DNA of 64,000 nt from Pseudo-nitzschia pungens (Eukaryota > Bacillariophyta > Bacillariophyceae > Bacillariales > Bacillariaceae), in assembly GCA_037355855.1 (NCBI GenBank), contig CM074758.1:8095001-8159000 (forward strand). Reading direction: 5' to 3'. This document shows, piece after piece, positions 39,133-49,961 of this stretch (positions within the stretch are counted from its first letter, which is position 1; each line of letters begins with the position of its first letter). The notes under the pieces were generated by a model. The model was not told the DNA's origin, did no database searches, and saw nothing but the letters and a program-made list of their open reading frames with translations. The translations under genes and the position numbers were made by a program.

Positions 39133-40560
39133 ACTTGTTGTTTTGCTTGTTGCTTTTTTCTCTCTTCTCTTTTTTCTCTTTTTTTTGTTGTTACTGTAAT
39201 TAAATGGTCCAATTGCTGTGTATTCAGTGATGAATTTTGCGAGCCGAAAGATGAATCCCTACTAGTGCCGTACTTGCATTTGCGACCCCTTTCTATTATC
39301 ACCCCTGCCCTACCGTACAACATCTCACATCCGACTCAAAACATAAGATTTACCGTAAGGTAATACCGTATGGTGATGGTAACTACACAGAATGCAACTA
39401 AAAAGAATGAGTACCAGAAAACATGTAGAATTTCTACGTGGGCTCATTTGGCGCGCGCAAAACTCATTTGGTTACAAAAAGAATGAGTACGAGGGAAACA
39501 CGTACAATCCTACATGGCAGTCACTCTCACTCAGATGCCTAAGACCGATAGAACGCATCACAAAAATATTTCTAAGTCGAAAACTAAAAACAACGTGTAA
39601 AATCACGTGATAAAATTTGACATCGATTTTTTCTTTAGATGTTATCTGATTTTACTTGGCATCGGGTCGGCCAATCTAAAGAGCAGATTCACAGACCGGC
39701 AAGGGTAACAACAATAAACTTGAACTTTGAAAACATGCCTTAGCAGCAACAACAGGGGTACTTCCCCTAGCCAACAAAACAAACAGCAACACTAGTAGTA
39801 CTAGTAGTAGTGAAACACCAGGGTGTTGTTGGTGCAAGGCTGCAAGGATACTACTACTGGTACTACCTAGAGTACTGTCCTGATAGACAGCATGTATCTC
39901 CAGATGTGATTGTTTGTTTGACATACCAGAGCTCACACTTGTTTAGATGTTCTCATGGAGCTATTAGTAGTATAATACAAATACATGAAATGCTGCTAGT
40001 AATACTAGTACTACTACTACTACTACTAGTACTAAGATGCATACCACCATTGGCATCTTGCCCAAGCTACAGTGCTATACTACAAGGCAACAAGATACAT
40101 ACAGAGCTGAACTGAGCTGAGCTGAGCTCAGCTCAGCTCCCACTTATTTTGTTCTGATCTCCTTTAAATTAGTAAGCACCATATTGGGGATGTAATACTA
40201 GTAATGTACTACCTCTAGGGGAGTGTCTTGAAGTATCTGAGTGTGTACAATACTATCGCTTGAACTGTATCCCCCTGTAGACTCATTGTTTGCCAGCACT
40301 CCGTGGGCTGCTGTTGTTGCTGTTTCTGTTGTCTTATTCATATCTCTTGCTGATGATCAAATATCAAAGTAGTACTAGTAGTACTAGTAATAGTAATAGA
40401 CTACTACCACTACTACCACTGCTACTACTAGTAGTATGGTACTACTACCACTACCACCACCACTACTACTACTAATAGAAGTGGTACTACTAATAGTAGC
40501 AGTAGCTTTGGCATAGTGTTTTGGTGTTTGTGTTTTTTTTCTGTGAAATAGTGAGCAAAC
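39133..40560. repeat. YR-element 5' flank with right direct repeat, palindrome and TAC/TAG microsatellites
   Basis: The right direct repeat lies at 39701-39775 (AAGGGTAACAACAATAAACT onward; 39741-39768 identical to the left copy). Trinucleotide tracts of ACT/AGT type occur at 39790-39815, 39965-40035 and 40370-40500. A perfect 26-bp palindrome made of GAGCTGA units is at 40114-40139. TGAACTGTATCCCCCTGTAG at 40261 resembles 19310-19330 on the left side. No gene is supported. Confidence 0.5.
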
Positions 40561-41224
40561 AGTGGATTACTGACAGAAATTTCGATAGACATGAGTCCTG
40601 TTTTTATTAATAATGCAACGAAGGTTGCGCACCTAAAGGGGGTCTACAGAGCAACCGGTACTGTACTCTCAGCCATTAGAAACGGTCCCGTACGTCAAAA
40701 AATGAGGCGTACTTAGGAACGTACCTATGTATACGTACTATGTGGTAGGAGTTGCACGGGCGCATAGCGCGCGCAACTACGGTTGCATTTTACCGATACG
40801 GTAAGGTTACCAGGTAAGTTACCTGGTACTCGTACTCGTACAGAACCTTACCGTGCACAGTCATGGGTAAGGTTTACACTACTATCACAACCATGTATGT
40901 ACCGTACGTACCATAGACCATAGTAAAATCCTTGATTTTGGGTCCTTGGTTTCTTTTTTCAAAACCGTTAACCGTAATCTTGGGTGGTTGGGTTAACCTT
41001 ACGTTTACCGGGCTGGCTTGTTTCCCACATGATCACAGTCGTGATTAGTCACAAAAATTGTCACAATTTGCACTACTCATAGCATTATCTCACGATGGCT
41101 CACGATACATCGAAAATATTCTTGTTTTGTTGAGAGAGAAAATAGAACACCAACGGCATGCAAGGGTGCTCAAACAGCCGAGCGAAATCATCCCCAGGAC
41201 TCTCTTTTCCATTCTAGTTTTAAA
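40561..41224. other. Intergenic upstream of the 41.2-kb gene
   Basis: No gene. 40780-41010 is dense in TACCGATACGG, GTAAGGTTA and GTACGTACC words like other gene-free stretches here. Confidence 0.6.
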
Positions 41225-43174
41225 ATGACGTTTATTCCATCGATTGTGATATGTTATGGTATCAGTATTGTGGTAGGAGCGCAGGGAGTATCATCAAAAG
41301 GAATCAGGGGTTTGGTTTCTGGTCAACATCGATTCGTGCTTGAGGATGGAAAACATTCAAGGAAAGATTCTTTCGCACTCCCGTCATCTTCTCCCACCGA
41401 AAAACCACAGAAGTATCAGAAAAGACTTGACTCGAATTCCCCATCTGAACAACCCACTGACTTCCCGTCATGGGAACCGACGTCGTATCCGACCTCGTTC
41501 CCGTCAACTCCGCCAAGCGAAAAAACACAGAATCATCAGAAAAGAGTGGACTCGAATGCTCCATCTGAAGAACACACTGGCATTTCATCATGGGAACCAA
41601 CATTACATCTGACGCTTAGCCCCTCCAGGGCACCTACTTTCTATCCAAGAATATCGCACACAAACATTCAACAAATCACGGAAAACCCAACAAAATCGAA
41701 TTCTTCGAAAATTCCATTAGAATCCGACACTGATTTGAACCCTTCACCCGAAACTGCAAAAAAAGTAACTCAAGAGCCTACTACGAAAATACCAACCCTC
41801 TTTCCGTCCACGATACTGGATCATGAGTCACAAGGCATATTCCCATCTTCGGCTTTAAGTTTTGGCAATGCGCTCGGACACATCGAGTCTCTTCCGCCAA
41901 ATCCTATTGGAAACACGACAACTAGCACTGAAACAGGTGTTGAAGGAAATAAAACTGATACAACGAATGGGGCATACAACATAGGTGTTGAAAAGGATCT
42001 TCCGGCGAAAAGTGGAAACGACATCGGACCTTTGGAAATCGCTCTTATAAGTATTTTTGGTTCCTGCATTCTTATTGCTTTCCTTTGTGGGATATGTGTT
42101 CGAGTATCTTATCAGAGGAAAATGAAAGAAAACGAAATCGATGAGATGTGCAGTGACACTCAAGGGATCACAGCGCTTCCAGAGCAAACTAAGAATGTCG
42201 ATGTCTCGGATGAAGTCTCGGATGAAGTCACATTGGAAAAATGTTTAAGTGATGGTGCAAAGAAATCGCTGGTTGGCAGAGAACAAGATAATAATGTAGA
42301 TGTAAAAAACAATGGAGAGAGAGATACAACGAATCAAGAGTTCAAAATGAAAAAAATAACGGAAATTCCAATCATAGAGGAGCGACTCGAGTCTTTCTCA
42401 AAAAGAGAATCATTAGGAGAAAAGATCGATGTTGATGTAGAGCTTGAGCAGGTATTGACTGAAACAGATATTGTGGAGCAGCGTCATAGCTTAAAAGAGA
42501 CTCCACCAGAGGGTATAATCCTTGGGAAGAGCGTTCAACAAGCAGATTCGGTGAAGAGTTTGATAAATCAAGTGAAGGAAAATGACCGAGAAGAACAATC
42601 AAAGATTTCACTACAAATAGATTCGACACCCGACGAAATATCAGAACACCAAGCTTTGGACAACTCGAGAGAGACGTCGCAAATAGACAGAGATCTCATT
42701 TCCCATTCAAATGGAGATATTATTCAACTGATGATGGAAGAGGATGATCGTCATGCAAGGCATACGTGTGGACGGAGAAATTCAAATTCGGAAGCTGAAT
42801 GTAGAGAAGAATACAAATGTTTAAGAAATAATTCAAAAACAGAACTTGAAGAGATGGGCGCAGAAAGGACCAAAGAAAATGATGTTAGACACGATGACGA
42901 TGATATCGGTACTATATCATCAGAAGATTTGGAATACATGTACGGAACGTTGCCGATGGATAAGTTACCATCCACCCCACGCATGAGCAACTGCAATCGC
43001 ACAGCAGAAGATGAGTTCATAGTATCACCCCAATCACGTTCGGTACCACGCATTCCATTTGGTAGAGGACCATCCTTCGCTCAGGCACGCTATTCGAACC
43101 TTCTCAAGCAAGATGAAAGTGATGACGTCAGCGACGACATTGACAATTACGAAGAGAGCCTATATTGGGTATGA
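41225..43174 (+). CDS. Type I membrane protein with PS/WEPT repeats and acidic tail
   Basis: ATG at 41225 starts a signal peptide (IPSIVICYGISIVVGAQG). The ectodomain carries two copies of a unit of about 37 residues (SEKTQNHQKRVDSNAPSEEH, then WEPT), a Pro/Ser/Thr-rich region and several N-x-S/T sites; unlike its neighbours it lacks an obvious juxtamembrane globular domain. One helix is present at about 272-295 (IALISIFGSCILIAFLCGIC), then KMKEN stop-transfer residues. The tail of about 350 residues is strongly acidic, and its C-terminus is Asp-rich (DDVSDDIDNYEE). 649 residues, no intron. It is convergent with the gene ending at 43300, 125 bp away. Function unknown. Confidence 0.78.
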   Translation: MTFIPSIVICYGISIVVGAQGVSSKGIRGLVSGQHRFVLEDGKHSRKDSFALPSSSPTEKPQKYQKRLDSNSPSEQPTDFPSWEPTSYPTSFPSTPPSEKTQNHQKRVDSNAPSEEHTGISSWEPTLHLTLSPSRAPTFYPRISHTNIQQITENPTKSNSSKIPLESDTDLNPSPETAKKVTQEPTTKIPTLFPSTILDHESQGIFPSSALSFGNALGHIESLPPNPIGNTTTSTETGVEGNKTDTTNGAYNIGVEKDLPAKSGNDIGPLEIALISIFGSCILIAFLCGICVRVSYQRKMKENEIDEMCSDTQGITALPEQTKNVDVSDEVSDEVTLEKCLSDGAKKSLVGREQDNNVDVKNNGERDTTNQEFKMKKITEIPIIEERLESFSKRESLGEKIDVDVELEQVLTETDIVEQRHSLKETPPEGIILGKSVQQADSVKSLINQVKENDREEQSKISLQIDSTPDEISEHQALDNSRETSQIDRDLISHSNGDIIQLMMEEDDRHARHTCGRRNSNSEAECREEYKCLRNNSKTELEEMGAERTKENDVRHDDDDIGTISSEDLEYMYGTLPMDKLPSTPRMSNCNRTAEDEFIVSPQSRSVPRIPFGRGPSFAQARYSNLLKQDESDDVSDDIDNYEESLYWV

Positions 43175-43299
43175 GTTATCTGGTGAGAGCCAGAAATCGG
43201 ACTGAGTAACTCGGTGCATCCAGTTTCAACAAAGAGAAGAGACAATAATAACCTTATAGAATACATCGCTATACAATAATAGTGTTATTTTTATGTCCA

Positions 43300-45903
43300 C
43301 TACACTTCCATCGTCAACGGGTGCTCCCCATGATTCTTTTGTCTTCTTTGCGTTTTGTGTTCCATACTCTTGTCACTTTTCATGAGGTACTGGACGACAG
43401 CGGGGTCGTTATCGAGAAGTCCGGAGTGTGCGATTGAACCAAGAGATTGAGATGGGCTGGAAGGCTTCTCAGTGGGAATCACTGCCAAACGATCATCATT
43501 CCGCTCATCTGATGGGGCGTCGCTGACATCATCTGGAATGAAAGCAGCTCCAACAGATGCTACTTTTTTTGTCGTAGTCGTCATGGCATTAATATTATGG
43601 CTGGAGTTGTCGCCAACTACACCGGCTGAAGAAAAGCCTGACATGATGGACGATAAATCTTCATCTCTCATTGCACCATCTTCCTTCCAGGAGTTGATGT
43701 CTTGCTCACATTCTATCTCAAAAGAAGTGCTTTGGGATGATTCTTCTTCATCACCGATGTCGCCTAAAAGATCTTGCGAATAATCTTGTTTAGCGTTCCA
43801 CCTGTTTTTTATTTGTGGTGCTATTTGAACTGTATTTTGGGTTGGGTTGGCAGAAAGTTTGTTGTTTCCGTTGTTGATGGATAAATTCAAAATGTTTTGT
43901 ATTCCTGCAAACATGGGATTGCGCATTCCTGATTGGGAGGAAGCGACCGACAAGTTCTCTTCAATATCTTCGATGGTATTGTTATCGTCGTTGTGACCCT
44001 TCTGGCTTTCATTGTCGTGGTTGAGACTTGCCAGCGAATAACCCATCATGGATTCATCGTCCGTGGAAGTAACGTTGAGGATATTCATTTTCAACACTGA
44101 ATCCCCATCATCATTGATGGGATCAAGTTGTTTTTCTTGAGCTTTCTTTTTGGCTGAATTTTGAAACAATGACATTGCTGACACCACGAGCGAAGATTTT
44201 GTCACCGGTTTTTCCTCCCCTGCAGCTTTGAATCCTTTTGCATTACGTGTTCCAGGGATCGTCAAATCGATCACAACGTCATGCCCGGTACAAGAACTGT
44301 CTATGTCATTTTGGGCGTTGAGAGAAGCACTAGCTAAATCTAGGTTCAATCCGCTATTGGTGCTCTCGAAACTGGTGTTATTACTTGTAGATTCGGTTGG
44401 GTTCGATGGGGAAGTTCGGACCTGAGCAGTCTTATTTTCGTCAGACTCATTCTCGGCGATCGCTTCAGGTGAAGTAACTTTTGTAGCTGGTTTAGATTTT
44501 TGGCTTTGCTGCTTTCCCGCGCGCAAAATCTCCGACGAGAAGAAGGTTTTGGACCTTTTTGAGTTTTTGATCTTTTGGTCCCCGCCAAAGCCACTGTCAG
44601 TTGTATCGGTGCGAAGAACTGATTTGTCATAAATGATGTTATCCAGATGCTCGTCCGAATCTACATCGCTGATTACTTCTATAGCATGGTCATCAACTTT
44701 CGCTGAATAAGACTTGATCTCTTTGGAAGAGAACTGGTGTCTTTTCTTTCGCCAGACGAATAAGAGTCCTCCCAGACCGATAAGAATCATTACTGTACAC
44801 CCAATGCCTACTGCAACTTTTGACTTGGAGCTACCATTGTCGTCAAAACTTCTTTCCCCTTCTTTCTTTCTATCGTCGAAAGGATTACCCCCATACCTAT
44901 CGCCATTATCAAGAGGTTGGATGGATTCGATCGCTTGCCATGTTTGAATGAAGTTCAATTGCTTTGTTGGACGGTCTGCAACTTGAACTTCCATGAAAAC
45001 GATTGGAATATCGTTCGGTGCATTTTGGTCTGAAATTTGTTCCGTGTTGAACCACCGCAAAAAGTGTGCTTGTAGGTCATTGGTGTTTTCCAAAGTCGCA
45101 ATTTGGTAGTCTTTAAGTGCTACCTGAGCTCCTTTGCCATCGGTATCAGCTCCGTCGCCATTCTGATCGAAAGCAATGATGGCATTAGCCTGATATTTCA
45201 ACAGCGTGGAAGTCGTCGAGACCGACCAATCTTTTTGCAAACGTCGTTTCCATTGGTATCCCTCTAGTGTTCCACCGTACAATAACCGGCGCATGCGATT
45301 TGAATCATTTTTGTCGTTTAAATTCAAGTCATCAAACGGCAAAAAGCTTTCTACCATCTGAATGAATTCCAAACCTATGGATTTCACATTGAGTTTATTT
45401 TTTTTCTCTTCTCGAAAGGCGTCCAAGAGGTAGATCTCCAGCTCTTGTCGAACCTCCGTTTCGTCTTCAAGTGTTAGAGACCCATGTATCAAGAGGGAAA
45501 AGGGAAGGAGTTCGACGGCAACTGGTTGCCGTGTAGGTGTTGAGCTCATGGTGGCGGTGGGTGAAGTGGTTGGGCTTGCGCTGACTAACTGTGCCGATTC
45601 CAAAGGAGCTCGGGATGGCTGTGCCGTGGGGTTTTCGGTTTCGGTCTTCTTGTTTTCCTCAGCTACCCATTTGTCTTCCTTTTTCAGCTTCCTCATTTCG
45701 CCTCTCATCGTTGATCGACCAATTACATCATCGTTTCGAAGAAATCTCAGTGTCGACTCTCGCAAATCTCTGCCGTGGATGGTAGCCCTAGCCCGTTGAT
45801 CCGTATTGGCACCAACGTTGCCAATGGCGTAGGAGGAGCAGGCCAAAAAGATGCAACACAGAAGAATCTTCAGGTCTTTGATGCTGTGGTTTCCATCCGC
45901 CAT
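43300..45903 (-). CDS. Type I membrane protein with SEA-like domain and long tail
   Basis: ATG at 45903; signal peptide LKILLCCIFLACSSYAIG. A charged pro-region precedes a short Pro/Ser/Thr linker (93-127, NPTAQPSRAP). A domain at 130-312 follows: LLPFSLLIHGSLTLEDETEV, helix, two basic R-R-L motifs (RMRRLLYGG at 203, KRRLQKD at 219), strand AIIAFDQNGDG and a second helix. This order matches the juxtamembrane domain of the 9.2-kb protein. One helix at 362-384 (VAVGIGCTVMILIGLGGLLF) is followed by RKKRH. The cytosolic tail of about 480 residues is Ser/Asp/Asn-rich with low complexity. 867 residues, single exon. R-x-L sites are known processing sites in some diatom silica-associated proteins; whether they are used here is unknown. 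Confidence 0.8.
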   Translation of the reverse strand: MADGNHSIKDLKILLCCIFLACSSYAIGNVGANTDQRARATIHGRDLRESTLRFLRNDDVIGRSTMRGEMRKLKKEDKWVAEENKKTETENPTAQPSRAPLESAQLVSASPTTSPTATMSSTPTRQPVAVELLPFSLLIHGSLTLEDETEVRQELEIYLLDAFREEKKNKLNVKSIGLEFIQMVESFLPFDDLNLNDKNDSNRMRRLLYGGTLEGYQWKRRLQKDWSVSTTSTLLKYQANAIIAFDQNGDGADTDGKGAQVALKDYQIATLENTNDLQAHFLRWFNTEQISDQNAPNDIPIVFMEVQVADRPTKQLNFIQTWQAIESIQPLDNGDRYGGNPFDDRKKEGERSFDDNGSSKSKVAVGIGCTVMILIGLGGLLFVWRKKRHQFSSKEIKSYSAKVDDHAIEVISDVDSDEHLDNIIYDKSVLRTDTTDSGFGGDQKIKNSKRSKTFFSSEILRAGKQQSQKSKPATKVTSPEAIAENESDENKTAQVRTSPSNPTESTSNNTSFESTNSGLNLDLASASLNAQNDIDSSCTGHDVVIDLTIPGTRNAKGFKAAGEEKPVTKSSLVVSAMSLFQNSAKKKAQEKQLDPINDDGDSVLKMNILNVTSTDDESMMGYSLASLNHDNESQKGHNDDNNTIEDIEENLSVASSQSGMRNPMFAGIQNILNLSINNGNNKLSANPTQNTVQIAPQIKNRWNAKQDYSQDLLGDIGDEEESSQSTSFEIECEQDINSWKEDGAMRDEDLSSIMSGFSSAGVVGDNSSHNINAMTTTTKKVASVGAAFIPDDVSDAPSDERNDDRLAVIPTEKPSSPSQSLGSIAHSGLLDNDPAVVQYLMKSDKSMEHKTQRRQKNHGEHPLTMEV

Positions 45904-47539
45904 TATTATTTTTGCAGGTATCTATCTTTTCTGATAGAACTTCAGCTTTGTCGGAAAGTAGTGGGGAGTTGATAGTTTGTTTCGATGCAAAAATTAGTGC
46001 ATTCTATTATTTTTTTCTTCCACACAAACGGAAAACGCATCACTCATAATTTTTTCTGAGAGGCACTCGGATGGAACGATTCATCTTTTTTGTTTGGCGC
46101 GGTCTGTTGCGATCGTTAAGTAAAACAATCTAGAACAATTCTCATCGTCCACCGATGTCACAACTCGGGATGGCAAGCTACAACGTAACAAGACTAATAA
46201 GGGTCCTAATAAGGACTCAACGGCTCGTGATTTGACTGAATTTAAACCAAGACTGCAGCATTGTTTCTAATCTCTGTTTGCCTTCTAACGTACGTGTACT
46301 ACCAAAAAAAAAAAATGTTAGTTTTGATGCGGTAAGGTTAACTTACTTACTCGTACGAGTGCAAACGTAATGCGTACAGAACGTGCCAAAAAAATAGTAC
46401 TACTAGTAATTACCGGTACCGCAAGGTTTTCTGTAAAAACGTTAAAACAGTGTTTCAGCACCTCAATCAAGTAGTAAAGCTACTGCTACTAGTACTCGTA
46501 AAGGGTCAAGAAGGGACCTTGTGCCTTGTGCCATGTGCCTTGCCGTCTTCATGAGGTGATGAACGATCGGCTTTTGAGTGATCGGTGATAGTTGTGGTAT
46601 GTGTGATGCAACCTAATAGATTTTTGTTACGAAGTAGTACTTTATTATTCCTGATATGATAGTGATGATGTCCAGCAAGAAATGCTTGATGTTCTTCGAT
46701 TTTTCATTCCTTGTATTGCTAATTTTAGTACTGGTACTGATTGCTAGTTGCAGGAAATTGATAGTCTGGAATTTTTTCTCAGTGTTCTTGCACCTGACAA
46801 GAATCTTGAAGAACTATGGCATACTGATATAGCACCAGCAGTAATAAACAGTGAATTCCGTAGTAGCCGGGGTGCATGTAAACATAGAATTTGACAGTAG
46901 TAATACTACTACTAGTATGATTCTGTTCTGTTTCTATTTTGATCCAGAATCAGAAATAGCAATACTCAAAGACTACTACCAAGAAATGATTATCCTTTTG
47001 TATGGGTCTTCTACTATTACTGCTCTTCGTAAATGAGTATAGAAGAATACAAAATTCCGAGCCACAACAAGCAGTACGAGGACGTTTTTGAGTGGACTAA
47101 CGAACCGTACAGTTTGGACGACCTGGTAAGAAGTAAGTGGCACAAAGACGATGCACAAAATCCTTGCGAGAAAGAAACATCCTGAGAAGTATGCCGTACT
47201 ACTGATTGATCCAAGAACGAACTATCACTTGGTAGGAAATTGAAATTCATCGTTCTTCAGTCGCCCTGTACTCTCTGAATTTCAAGCACAAAATAGTTCG
47301 AGACAATGTCCAGCACTCTGAAGAAGATATGTAAATGGGTCGATACCATTGACTACATTGACTCTCATTGCCAATCTATTGAGGCGACTAATTCAGCTAA
47401 CGACAGAAAGCAACGTTTTTCCGATCACCATCGCTACACAAATCACTGATTATTTTTTTCAATACACAATGTGTTTTCCAGATATCACATATAGAGAAGC
47501 ACAATCTCCAATCCTGCCGAACTTGGCATGGGCCAGATC
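45904..47539. other. Intergenic, no gene supported
   Basis: 1.6 kb with only short frames without domains. TTACTCGTACGAG-like words occur at 46320-46500 and ACTACTAGTA tracts at 46480 and 46900. Confidence 0.6.
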
Positions 47540-48841
47540 TCAATCGATCTTCTTGGCTTTGCATTGCTTCGGAATTCCCGTCGGTCCATCTGGTACTTTC
47601 AGAGTACCCCAGAACCAGTCACAGAACGTGAAGATTTGTCCGTAGTTGTAAATGTAATGAGTGTGGTGGACCGTGTGGTACTTGCTTCCCATAATGGGAT
47701 CCACGTTCCAATCCATGGCATCGTGGATATAAGTTGCCCAAATGGCAGTGAAAAAGACCATACAAATATGGGTCAGATAATGGCAAGGAATGAACGGCAA
47801 GAGATAAACGTACGGACTCGCTTGCAAGATTCCATCCAACGGATGGAAGGCAATCGAGGCCCACGGAGTGAGAGTTTCGGGTTTGTTGTACTGATGATGT
47901 TTCAAGTGAATATGTTTGTAGAGAAACTTATTGGTGTGAAGAGTTCGATGCATCCAATAGATTCCGATTTCGACACACAAAAAGTAAAATGCCATAATCC
48001 CGATGTGACGTAGCCATCCACCCACTTCGTCGACAGTGAAGTAAACTTTCGTGTATCCGGACTCGATCATCCATTCATCGAATACGGGTAATAATGTGTA
48101 GATTGTCAGGGATGCTTGCGACAATTTGATCTGACCCTTAATAGTCTCCACGCTGGGTCGTGCTCTCTTTTGATCTTCAAACGTTTGTTTGGACATTGGG
48201 TGAATGTAACAAAAGTAATGAAAGGTGGCTGCCGTTCCATAGTATACAATCATACCGGCAATCATGTTTCGCATGTAGCATAGCAGATAGTGGGCAAGCT
48301 CAACGTTGTCGTTCAGTAAATGCACGAACCATCCAGCTGTGCGGCAAGAAAAGAAAATAGAATTGACCCACGCATTGAAATTACGGCACGGGTTGCCCAG
48401 AGGATCGTTTTCTAGAATAGCCGCATACGCGTTTTGATAAGTTCTTCCATCGGCTAGTGAAATTCTGGCATCTGGATTCTTCGATGACATTCGTTCGATC
48501 CAACCAATCCCAGGGAAAGGAACTATTGTATACGGTTCGCGTTTCGGGTACGACCACATGGCAAAAGTGGGGACAAGATGGCTGTAAGAATACGATTCAA
48601 TTCATCAATCGAAGCAAATCTATTAATATCTGTCATGGCCATCAACTGCTATGCAAGGTTACAACAATCAAATGCCATCAATAGTAAACTCACTAGAGGC
48701 TGCTTCAAAGACGCCGGATGTTTCATCTGCCATTCCGGTCTCATTGTTGTGTTCGAACATTCCAGCGCAACATACCGTGAATGCTGCAAATGACACCAGG
48801 ATTGCAGCTTCTGCCGTTTTGCGTGACACAGAAAACACCAT
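47540..48841 (-). CDS. ERG3: Sterol C5-desaturase (ERG3 type), two exons
   Basis: Exon 2 (48581-47540) encodes a fatty-acid-hydroxylase-superfamily protein with the three histidine boxes HRTLH, HLKHH and HTVHHTHY that bind the di-iron centre, followed by YNYGQIFTFCDWFWGT. The pattern fits lathosterol/episterol 5-desaturase, an ER enzyme that introduces the C5 double bond in sterol synthesis. An upstream exon (48841-48690) begins MVFSVSRKTAEAAILVSFAA, a hydrophobic anchor, and ends FEAASS. Joining at GA|GTTTAC with the acceptor TTACAG (intron 48689-48582) keeps frame and gives 397 residues. A stronger-looking donor, GTGAGT, six bases earlier breaks the frame, so the splice site is inferred. 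Without exon 1 the ATG at 48559 would give 339 residues. At least three hydrophobic stretches fit membrane embedding. Confidence 0.85.
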
Positions 48842-49961
48842 TCTTTAGTTCTCCGCTTCTGCTAGATATGGCAGTGAGAAGAAATGCTGGGGATTTGGTT
48901 GTTTGATGCAACAATCTGTTTTTGTACCCGTTCGATAAAGAAGGTTGCGCAGATGGGAAGGATGAAGAGGTTAAATTAAAAAAAATAGTAGTAGGAGTCA
49001 CTCGTGGAATTGGGCGCAGGGACGGTTTAGTCTTCCGTTTGAGACAAGCCTGTGCCCGAGTTCGGATGCGCACGCTCGGCGAGATGACATGAAAAATACT
49101 ACGATATCCTACCGGTACGTAATTACTCGGTAAGGTTACGACACAAAATACCTGTACTTTTTTAAAAGACTACAAGTGCTTTTCCGTACTTTATTTTACA
49201 CCCTGGGTCCTTATTAGTAGTATTATTGTTATGACCCCTCCTTTACACCTGCTAATCTTACGTGTAACAAAAAAATAATGATAGTCACACACTCAACCCA
49301 GAGAACGCGACGAGTCAGTCAGTCAATAAAAATTATGGCACTTCTCACAGTAAACCTTAACCTTAGTTGGTTATTTAATCCGACGGTACGGTAAATTAGT
49401 CCCATACTCAATACGGGAATACTCTTAATGAGAAAACAGAACAGAAAAGTACGGTAATTACTGATTTTCGTACCGGTAAGACTTACTTCTAGTACACGTA
49501 GTATGGACATCACGTTCTTTGTGGACGTAGTACGACTACCAGAGTAACCTTACTTGTACTCGTACTCGTACTGAAAGCAGTACCGGTAGTATCGTATTGC
49601 GCTAAGGTTACCCGTAAGGTTTACTGTACGAGTAAGGTTATGGGAAAAACCGATTTTCTACAGTATTTTTTTCACTTTTGGCGGAATTTTTCAGACGAAT
49701 AGAGAAGGTGACATGACGTAAAAACCTTACGGTATGATCGAAGATCTGAGATCCGAGATTTGACAACATGAAACATGATACGTAGTAAACCTTATACATG
49801 ATACATGATGCATGATGGAAAAATAATAATAATAAGAGAGTAATAATAGAAGTGATGATCAATGCCCAAGACACGTGGCGACCAAGGCAGCTCCCTCTTC
49901 CGGACCTGGCTTTTGTTGGAATTGCAAAATAAAACAGTAGTACCGGGTATTGTCATAGACA
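48842..49961. other. Intergenic between divergent ERG3 and FabI-like genes
   Basis: No gene is supported. 49100-49640 is dense in TACCGGTA, GTAAGGTTAC and GTACTCGTAC words. ATGATACATGATGCATGATG at 49797 is a short repeat. Confidence 0.55.

Noticed and set aside
38685..39363. Poly-Leu and poly-Ser frames opposite and beside the YR N-terminus
   Set aside because: They are other-frame readings of the GCA/GTA trinucleotide repeat that encodes the Ala tract of the recombinase.
48684..48695. GTGAGT as donor for the ERG3 first intron
   Set aside because: It looks stronger than GTTTAC but puts the histidine-box exon out of frame; the donor six bases later joins in phase.
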